Positions 13,064-18,191 of a stretch of DNA of 18,191 nucleotides are shown here, piece by piece (positions within the stretch are counted from its first letter, which is position 1; each line of letters begins with the position of its first letter). The translations under genes and the position numbers were made by a program. The notes below the pieces were generated by a model. The model worked only from the letters and a program-made list of their open reading frames with translations, searched no databases and was not told where the DNA came from. Source of the DNA: CALJIC01 sp039805565 (lineage in GTDB: Bacteria > Chloroflexota > Chloroflexia > Chloroflexales > Roseiflexaceae); NCBI GenBank assembly GCA_039805565.1, contig JBDLTZ010000010.1, positions 1 to 18,191 of the forward strand. The letters are read 5' to 3'.

Positions 13064-13975
13064 CTAGAACAGCGCGCCGCCGGAGGGGAGGTAGCGGGCG
13101 GGGTCGAAGAAGAGCGGCTCGGCCGAGGCGGCGAAGGTCTCGACCGAGACGATGCGGAGGCCGGCCTCGAGCAGCGGAGCAAGCGCCGGGTGCGGGCCGG
13201 GCAGATCCAGGCGCAGCACGGCGGCGTGTTCGGAGGCCCAGCGCACGGCGGCGGCGGCGCACTGCGCGGCGTGGATATGGGTGCGGGCGCCCACCGGCCC
13301 CACGCGGGCAGCGTCAGGGTGGTAGAGGGTGCCGGCCTTGAGCCGCACATAGCCGTAGCCGATGCGCACATCTCCACGCAGAAACCAGAGCGGCACACCG
13401 CCCTCCTCACGCAGCCAGAAGGCGTGGTCCTGCGGTCGCTCGCGGCCACTGAGCTCCGTATCCCACATCAGCAGCTCCGGGTCGGCCGGATCTGCGGGCT
13501 CGGCGCGCACGTCGCCCACCAGTGGGCCGCTCAGGCGGGCGGAGTGGCCGCGCAGCAGGAGGAGCGGCCAGAGCGGGCGCATCCCGGCGCGGATGTACAG
13601 CCCCAGCGCGCGCGGGTCGGTGGAGCTCACCGTGAAGCGCGCCCGGCCGCCGTGAGGCGCGAGCGCGTGGCGCAGCAGGCGCGAGCCGATTCGCCCTGAC
13701 TGGCGATCCTGACGCACGAACAGGTCAGTGAGGTAGGCTGTCTCGCCACGCGCCACCACCCCGGCAAACCCGAGGATGACGCCCCCGCTCTCGGCCACGT
13801 GCAGGTCGCCGTGGGCCAGCAGATGCGGATAGTCGGGCAGCATCGCCGGGCGCGGCGGGGCCTCGGGGTCGTCGCCGACCTCGAGTGCGTAGAAAAGATC
13901 GTAGATCACCGGGAGGTCCCCGGCCTGCGCCGGCCGGATAGTCACGCCGATACCAGGAGCGCTGAGGCTGCTCAT
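13064..13975 (-). CDS. GNAT acetyltransferase with a second, GNAT-like C-terminal half
   Basis: A 303-residue protein. Residues 9-135 are a normal GNAT domain: VTIRPAQAGDLPVIYDLF, strand 4 AYLTDLFVRQD, the acetyl-CoA loop RQSGRIGSRLL at 91-101, and ARFTVSSTDPRALGLYIRAGM, in which the final segment is the family-typical Y-x-x-x-GM. The C-terminal 165 residues are probably a diverged second GNAT-like domain (VRIGYGYVRLKAGTLYHPDAARVGPVGA; LRLDLPGPHPALAPLLEAGLRIVSVE) without a recognisable acetyl-CoA loop. The substrate is unknown. A longer upstream frame exists, but GGGGAAG before the ATG at 13975 and a consensus promoter right upstream set the start. The stop is only 9 bp from the TetR -35, so read-through into the TetR unit is possible. 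Confidence 0.85.
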   Translation of the reverse strand: MSSLSAPGIGVTIRPAQAGDLPVIYDLFYALEVGDDPEAPPRPAMLPDYPHLLAHGDLHVAESGGVILGFAGVVARGETAYLTDLFVRQDRQSGRIGSRLLRHALAPHGGRARFTVSSTDPRALGLYIRAGMRPLWPLLLLRGHSARLSGPLVGDVRAEPADPADPELLMWDTELSGRERPQDHAFWLREEGGVPLWFLRGDVRIGYGYVRLKAGTLYHPDAARVGPVGARTHIHAAQCAAAAVRWASEHAAVLRLDLPGPHPALAPLLEAGLRIVSVETFAASAEPLFFDPARYLPSGGALF

Positions 13976-13999
13976 CAACTTCCCCCTGCTGCTGCGGGT

Positions 14000-14028
14000 A
14001 TTGTAGCGAGGGGCGCGGGCAAGGTCAA
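14000..14028 (-). promoter_or_regulatory. Near-consensus sigma-70 promoter of the GNAT gene
   Basis: On the minus strand, TTGACC (14028-14023), a 17-bp spacer and TACAAT (14005-14000). Each hexamer matches consensus at five of six positions. The start would be near 13993, about 18 nt before the ATG. I found no convincing promoter for the divergent NarL-type gene in the same 163-bp gap. Confidence 0.75.
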
Positions 14029-14138
14029 CGCGCGTAGGTTGCAGGAATCTCTCACCACGGTTGCCGTTATGTAACGCACAACAGATTGCCGCTGGCGTAG
14101 GCTGTGGCAGCGAGGCATGCGCGAGAAGGAGCGGGTTC

Positions 14139-14789
14139 ATGTGTGAGAGCGTGCGCGTGCTCGTCGTCGATGACCACCCCATTGTGCGCCAGGGGCTCCG
14201 CGCCCTCATAGCGGCCACCCCAGGGCTCGTGCCGGTGGGCGAGGCAGGTGACGGCGACGAGGCAGTCCGACTGGCGGCGGCGGCGCAGCCGGACGTGATC
14301 GTGATGGACCTGGTGATGCCGGGGAGCGACGGCGTCGCAGCAATCGGCGAGCTCAAGTCTCTCTGCCCCGATACGCGCGTGCTGGTGTTCACGGGCTACG
14401 CGGACGACGAGAAGGTGCTGGGCGCAATACGAATGGGCGCGCTCGGCTACCTGCTGAAGGACTCGTCGCCGCAGGATGTGCTGCGGGCGATCCGCGAGGT
14501 TGCACGCGGTGAGGCGTCGCTGCACCCGGCGGTCGCACGGCGCCTCATCCACGAGCTGAACCAGGATCAGGGGCCACACGGCGAGCCGCTGACCGAGCGC
14601 GAGCTCGAGGTGCTGCGGCTGGTGGCGCACGGCCTCTCGAACCAGGAGATTGCCGACCGCTGCACGATCAGCGAGCGGACAGTCCGGACGCACGTGAGCA
14701 GCATCCTGTCGAAGTTGCATCTTAGCAGCCGCACCCAGGCAACGCTCTACGCGCTACGCCAGGGAATTGCCCACCTCGAGTCGGCGTGA
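14139..14789 (+). CDS. NarL/FixJ-type (LuxR HTH) response regulator
   Basis: A 216-residue DNA-binding regulator. The receiver domain (about 4-122) has DDH at 11-13, phospho-acceptor Asp57 in VIVMDLVMPGSDG, the Thr of VLVFTGYADDE and the Lys of YLLKDSSPQD. After a linker the LuxR-type helix-turn-helix (about 150-207) reads LTERELEVLRLVAHGLSNQEIADR then ISERTVRTHVSSILSKL, with the standard recognition helix. AAGGAG lies seven bases before the ATG at 14139, which is preferred to a TTG 26 codons upstream. No NarX/DesK-type kinase is adjacent; the nearest kinase is the hybrid kinase at 16102-17964, which has its own receiver, so the partner is not settled. It converges with the Eis-like gene with only four bases between the two stop codons. 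Confidence 0.93.
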   Translation: MCESVRVLVVDDHPIVRQGLRALIAATPGLVPVGEAGDGDEAVRLAAAAQPDVIVMDLVMPGSDGVAAIGELKSLCPDTRVLVFTGYADDEKVLGAIRMGALGYLLKDSSPQDVLRAIREVARGEASLHPAVARRLIHELNQDQGPHGEPLTERELEVLRLVAHGLSNQEIADRCTISERTVRTHVSSILSKLHLSSRTQATLYALRQGIAHLESA

Positions 14790-14793
14790 GGGC

Positions 14794-16056
14794 TCAGTAC
14801 TGCTGGTAGAGCCAGCTGTTCATCTTGGGGAAGAGCACGTCCACCAGCGCCCGCGCCTGCCCATCGGCCGAGGCGTCCGGGTACATCACCGCCATCTCGT
14901 CCAGCGAGCGGTGGCCGAGCACCAGCGGCGCCACGAGCTGCGGCGGCAGGCGGAGGTCGCCCCACGCGCCGCCCGGGAGCGTCTCGACAGACACAAGGCG
15001 CCCCTCCACAAAGCGCAGCTCGACCACCGTGCGGTAGAGGTTGATCGTGAGCGTGCGGGTAAGACCGGCGAACATGCCGGCGCCGACACGTCGCTCCAGG
15101 GCCGGGGCGATCGCGCGCAGCAGGTGGGCGGGGTCCGGGACACGTACCTGCCAGCCGTAGGCGCTTCCGCCGTGTGCGCCGAGGCTGCGAGCGGCCGTCA
15201 CAAGCGGGCTCACTGCCGGCAGGTTGAGCCGGATGAAGGGCTTGCCGCGCTCCAGCGCCAGCTTTCTGATCGTGACAAGCGCCGCCAGGGCCGATTCCGC
15301 GCTGAGCTGCGAGGCCTCGGCCACGATCAGGCCCTCGCCGAACCCCAGCCGCGCCACCCGGAAGGACCCGCGAACCTCGCCCGCCGCGTCTGTCACCACC
15401 CAGGTCTCAGCTGCGGTCTCGGTATGCAGCTGTGGGCCAAGCGCGTAGCGCCAGATCGCCTCGTCGCGCGGAGCGGAGAGGCCGAGCGCCGCCCCCGCCT
15501 CGTCGTACAGCCGCGTCAGCGCCGGGATATCCGCGTCCGTGACCGGGCGGCAGGCGTACCCACCCGCGCGCTCGGCAGGGACCATATGCAGCTCAAGGCG
15601 CCACCACGCCTCGAGCGGCGCAGCGTACTCGTAGCCGAACTGGCGGTAGAAGTACGGGATGCCCTGGATGTGGCTCAGGTGGAAGCCGCCGGCGCGCAGC
15701 AGCTCGTCGAAGCGCTGGTTGAGCGCGCGCTGCACCCCGCGGCCACGGTACTCCTCGAGCGTGCCCACCACACCCATCTCGCCGCTCACGATCTCCAGGC
15801 CCTCGTAGCGCAGGCGCCAGGGGAGCAGGCAGAGCGATGCAACGACGCGGCGAGAGGTGTCCTCCTCCACCAGCAGCCAGCCGTTCGGCGCCGCGTGCGG
15901 GTGGTCGGTCATCCAGGCGCGCCAGGTGCCCTCGTTACCCGGCCCGTGGATCAGCGCGTCGAAGGCCGCGACCCGCGCGATGTCCTCGGGGCCGCTGACC
16001 GAGCGCAGAGTCAGCCTGCCGCTGAGCGGGCGCGCGGGAGTAGCTGGGATGTTCAT
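14794..16056 (-). CDS. Eis-like GNAT acetyltransferase with C-terminal sterol-carrier-like domain
   Basis: A 420-residue protein matching the three-part plan of Eis-family enzymes: an N-terminal GNAT domain with the acetyl-CoA loop VVGTLEEYRGRGVQRAL at 96-112 and the hallmark GIPYFYRQFGYEYA at 132-145; a second, diverged GNAT region (about 160-300, beginning YACRPVTDADIPALTRLYDEAG); and a C-terminal SCP2-like domain ending in WLYQQY. In Eis the chain-terminal carboxylate serves in catalysis, and this protein likewise ends at an aromatic residue at the family position. Characterised Eis enzymes acetylate aminoglycosides or protein lysines; the substrate here is open. GAGGA precedes the ATG at 16056; a GTG nine codons earlier is less likely. 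It lies 45 bp after the histidine kinase gene on the same strand. Confidence 0.87.
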   Translation of the reverse strand: MNIPATPARPLSGRLTLRSVSGPEDIARVAAFDALIHGPGNEGTWRAWMTDHPHAAPNGWLLVEEDTSRRVVASLCLLPWRLRYEGLEIVSGEMGVVGTLEEYRGRGVQRALNQRFDELLRAGGFHLSHIQGIPYFYRQFGYEYAAPLEAWWRLELHMVPAERAGGYACRPVTDADIPALTRLYDEAGAALGLSAPRDEAIWRYALGPQLHTETAAETWVVTDAAGEVRGSFRVARLGFGEGLIVAEASQLSAESALAALVTIRKLALERGKPFIRLNLPAVSPLVTAARSLGAHGGSAYGWQVRVPDPAHLLRAIAPALERRVGAGMFAGLTRTLTINLYRTVVELRFVEGRLVSVETLPGGAWGDLRLPPQLVAPLVLGHRSLDEMAVMYPDASADGQARALVDVLFPKMNSWLYQQY

Positions 16057-16060
16057 CAGT

Positions 16061-16089
16061 GTCCTCTGTGTCAGTACGTGCACAGGGAC
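16061..16089. repeat. Short inverted repeat between kinase and Eis-like genes
   Basis: GTCCTCTGTG (16061-16070) and CACAGGGAC (16081-16089) are complementary except for one extra base. The element spans most of the 45-bp gap and overlaps the ribosome binding site of the Eis-like gene. It could be a weak attenuator or a small relative of the inverted repeat at 9882-9946, which also contains CTCTGTG. Confidence 0.4.
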
Positions 16090-16101
16090 AAGTATACTGC
16101 G

Positions 16102-17964
16102 CTACGCGTGGGCGCGCAGGGTGTGCGCCCGCTCAAGCGTCACGCACAGCTCCCCCAGTTTCACAGGCTTGGCAAGGTAGTCGTCAGCGCCCGCCGCCAG
16201 GCAGCGCTCACGGTCGCCCGGCATGGCAAGGGCGGTAAGTGCGATGATCGGTATGTCGCGGAGGGCCACATCGCTGCGGATGCGTCGTATAGCCTCCGTG
16301 CCATCCACTTCGGGCATCTGGAGGTCCATCAGGATGATGTCCGGCCGCGTCTCACGGGCGCGGTCCAGCGCCTCACCGCCGGTTCGTGCCAGCACCAGGG
16401 TGTAGCCCTGGCTGTCCAGGACGTGGCTCAGCAGGTCAAGTGTGATCTCGTTGTCATCGGTCACCAGCACGACACCCGAGCGGCGCACACCGAGCACACC
16501 GGTCGGCTGCACATCGCCCGTGGCCGGGGTGACGCCGACCTGTGCAGGCTCGACGCGCGGGTCCGCGGACACAACGGGATACCATGGGAGGCGCACGGTG
16601 AACCGGCTTCCCTGGTCCGGTGCGCTGTCCAGCTCGATGCTGCCGCCGTGCATGTCTACCAGGCGCAGCACCAGCGCGAGCCCCAGCCCGGTGCCGCCGT
16701 ACTGGCGCGCAATCCTGCCGTCCACCTGCACGAACGGCTTGAATATGCGCTCGAAGTACTCGGTCGAGATGCCGATCCCGGTATCCCAGACAGTGAACAC
16801 CACCAGACGGCCGGCCGGATCGCCCGTGACGTCGATGCCGACCGACCCGCCGGCGGGAGTGAATTTCACAGCGTTCGAGAGCAGGTTGACCAGGATCTGC
16901 CTCAGCCGACGCTCGTCAGCTATCAGCGTGTCGACCTGAAGATCGAAGCTGGTCTTCACGTGCAGGCCCTTCTCCTGCACCGCAGGCATGACCATGTCCA
17001 GACTTTCGTCGCACAGGTGGCTGATCGATACTGGCGCCAGATCGAGCGTCGCGTTGCCGGCGCCGATATGCGCGAGGTCCAGGATGTCGTTGATCAGCGC
17101 CAGCAGATGCTGCCCGCTCTTCTCGATCGCGCTGAGCGCCTGCAGCTGCCCGGTAGACAACTCGCCGTACATCTGGAGCTTGAGCGCCTCGGTGTAGCCC
17201 AGCACGCCGTTGAGGGGTGTCCGCAGCTCGTGGCTCATTGCGGCCAGGAACTCGTCCTTGAGGCGCGTGGCGCGGCTGAGCTCGGCGTTGGCGGCGCTGA
17301 GCTCCTCGGTGCGCTCGCGCACACGCATCTCGAGCGTCTCGTTGAGTTGCGCCAGTGACGTCTCAGCCGCGCGGCGCGCCGTGAGCTCGACGCGCGCCTG
17401 TCTCAGCGCGGCCGTCATGCCGCCGTGGAGCAGCAACAGAATGACGAAAACGAACATGAGCACGAATAACAGGTTCATCCACTGGTTGAGCGGCGTGATC
17501 GTCCGCACCGGCCTGAACAGGCCCGCTGTCTCGCCCCACATAAAGGCGAGCAAGGAGATGGAGATGGTCAACAGCACGACCAGACCGTAGCGTGGGCCGC
17601 GCAGAAGCGTCGCCAGTATCATGGCGACCGGGCAGTACGCCAGCAAAGTGCTTTGCAAGGTGCCGAGGTTCAGTGGGAGACATATCACGGTAACCGTAAG
17701 AAGCACAATCAGAACATCCGAAACGAGCTGGACATGCCCCGAGCGCGCCACGGCCCGCAACCACAGGCACAACACCCCCACAATACCCGACAGGATCTGG
17801 TTGGTGTAGCTCGCGGACTGCTGGGTGATCACAAACACCACTGCCACGGAGATGAACAGCGCCGCGAGGAGCACCAGCAGCGTATCGAGCAGCCGCGCGC
17901 GCATGGCCAAGTCGTCGTCTTCGAGCACCTGTGGGGCGAGAAAGCACGTCAGGACGGGTTGCAT
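16102..17964 (-). CDS. Membrane-bound hybrid histidine kinase (TM sensor-HisKA-HATPase-REC)
   Basis: A 620-residue protein. About five or six hydrophobic helices (residues 25-185) form a membrane sensor without a large outside domain. A coiled coil (ARVELTARRAAETSLAQLNE, about 190-235) leads to the HisKA domain with His245 in FLAAMSHELRTPLNGVLGY. The ATPase domain has the N box RQILVNLLSNAVKF, the G1 box VWDTGIGIS and the G2 box GGTGLGLAL. After a linker a C-terminal receiver has TDDNE, phospho-acceptor Asp547 in ILMDLQMPEVDG, and the Lys of YLAKPVKLGEL. The frame opens at an ATG at 18024, but AGGAG nine bases before the ATG at 17964 makes that the better start. It probably hands phosphate to a separate regulator. 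The signal sensed is unknown. Confidence 0.92.
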   Translation of the reverse strand: MQPVLTCFLAPQVLEDDDLAMRARLLDTLLVLLAALFISVAVVFVITQQSASYTNQILSGIVGVLCLWLRAVARSGHVQLVSDVLIVLLTVTVICLPLNLGTLQSTLLAYCPVAMILATLLRGPRYGLVVLLTISISLLAFMWGETAGLFRPVRTITPLNQWMNLLFVLMFVFVILLLLHGGMTAALRQARVELTARRAAETSLAQLNETLEMRVRERTEELSAANAELSRATRLKDEFLAAMSHELRTPLNGVLGYTEALKLQMYGELSTGQLQALSAIEKSGQHLLALINDILDLAHIGAGNATLDLAPVSISHLCDESLDMVMPAVQEKGLHVKTSFDLQVDTLIADERRLRQILVNLLSNAVKFTPAGGSVGIDVTGDPAGRLVVFTVWDTGIGISTEYFERIFKPFVQVDGRIARQYGGTGLGLALVLRLVDMHGGSIELDSAPDQGSRFTVRLPWYPVVSADPRVEPAQVGVTPATGDVQPTGVLGVRRSGVVLVTDDNEITLDLLSHVLDSQGYTLVLARTGGEALDRARETRPDIILMDLQMPEVDGTEAIRRIRSDVALRDIPIIALTALAMPGDRERCLAAGADDYLAKPVKLGELCVTLERAHTLRAHA

Positions 17965-18030
17965 AGGCGTGGGCTCCTGGCGGTGGTCTATCCGAGGGAT
18001 ACACTGAGGCACACTTCTCAGCATACTCCC

Positions 18031-18051
18031 TACACTGGGAAGTGTACCACG
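18031..18051 (-). promoter_or_regulatory. Extended -10 promoter of the hybrid kinase inside an inverted repeat
   Basis: On the minus strand CGTGGTACACT (18051-18041) gives TACACT as -10 with an upstream TGG. The -10 is one arm of the perfect inverted repeat TACACT-TCCC-AGTGTA (18046-18031). A TTGAGA lies 19 bp upstream of the -10, a long spacer. Transcription from here would leave a leader of about 70 nt before the preferred ATG at 17964. Confidence 0.5.
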
Positions 18052-18125
18052 CTTTGGTCAAAAAATCTCAACTTTTTACCTCGGACGTACTCGTGGCTGG
18101 TGTGGGCATCTTTTCAGAAATGGTC

Positions 18126-18154
18126 TTGACATGCGCAGCGCTCTGTCGTATTGT
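18126..18154 (+). promoter_or_regulatory. Strong sigma-70 promoter reading out of the window
   Basis: TTGACA (18126-18131, perfect -35), a 17-bp spacer and TATTGT (18149-18154, four of six). It lies in an AT-richer stretch and points rightward, away from the histidine kinase. No gene start is certain before the window ends; the ATG at 18174 meets a stop within five codons. Confidence 0.7.
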
Positions 18155-18191
18155 GAGCGTATCCGACGGTTCTATGATTATTTGGTGAGCG

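Noticed and set aside
14767..17358. 863-residue plus-strand open frame antisense to the Eis-like and kinase genes
   Set aside because: Composition is His/Gln/Arg/Ala rich without motifs, while the opposite strand codes two clear protein families across the same span.
17965..18024. ATG at 18024 as the start of the hybrid kinase
   Set aside because: Its GGGAG lies only one or two bases from the ATG, and transcription from the likely promoter would leave almost no leader; the ATG at 17964 has AGGAG at a good distance. The longer form cannot be fully excluded.

Overview
This is a GC-rich, gene-dense bacterial chromosome segment with 15 substantial coding regions, one of them cut by the left edge, plus one candidate 22-codon mini-ORF. 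I saw no rRNA, tRNA, CRISPR array, transposase or phage gene. The mixture of a RIO-type kinase, a pair of MdlAB-like ABC half-exporters, an SQD2-like GT4 glycosyltransferase, many GNAT acetyltransferases and an Rcp1-like response regulator suggests a filamentous Chloroflexota relative (class Chloroflexia). That is an inference from protein style and base composition, not from a marker gene.

Layout. 1-1244 (minus): two signalling genes, an Rcp1/CheY-like response regulator followed 9 bp later by a receiver-GAF protein that runs off the left edge. 1379-3635 (plus): a DHA2-type drug/proton antiporter and a RimJ/RimL-type acetyltransferase, closed by a perfect 12-bp hairpin. 3767-4600 (minus): a small nucleotidyltransferase. 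4601-5295: the only long gap. It holds divergent promoters around a palindrome, a mini-ORF with a strong ribosome binding site, short GC-rich repeats and a run of hairpins. 5296-9861 (plus): a tightly coupled operon of a RIO kinase and a heterodimeric ABC exporter, whose genes carry three in-frame repeat insertions. 9964-12992 (minus): TetR regulator, DHA3-type efflux permease and GT4 glycosyltransferase, behind a promoter wrapped by an 18-bp inverted repeat. 13064-13975 (minus): a GNAT protein with its own near-consensus promoter. 14139-14789 (plus): a NarL-type response regulator. 14794-17964 (minus): an Eis-like acetyltransferase preceded by a membrane hybrid histidine kinase. The right edge holds a strong promoter reading out of the window.

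How the genes may work together. Three efflux systems, three different GNAT acetyltransferases and a nucleotidyltransferase make this look like a chemical-defence or small-molecule modification neighbourhood, with TetR as the local sensor of the DHA3 pump. The signalling genes at both ends and the NarL regulator near the hybrid kinase could form phosphorelays. No substrate or partner is proven by sequence.

The most unusual material is (a) a family of short inverted-repeat elements edged by 7-bp repeats that sit in frame inside loops of both ABC subunits, and (b) the 4.7-5.3 kb leader-like region, where one 8-mer occurs three times forward and then three times inverted, downstream of a well-initiated mini-ORF.
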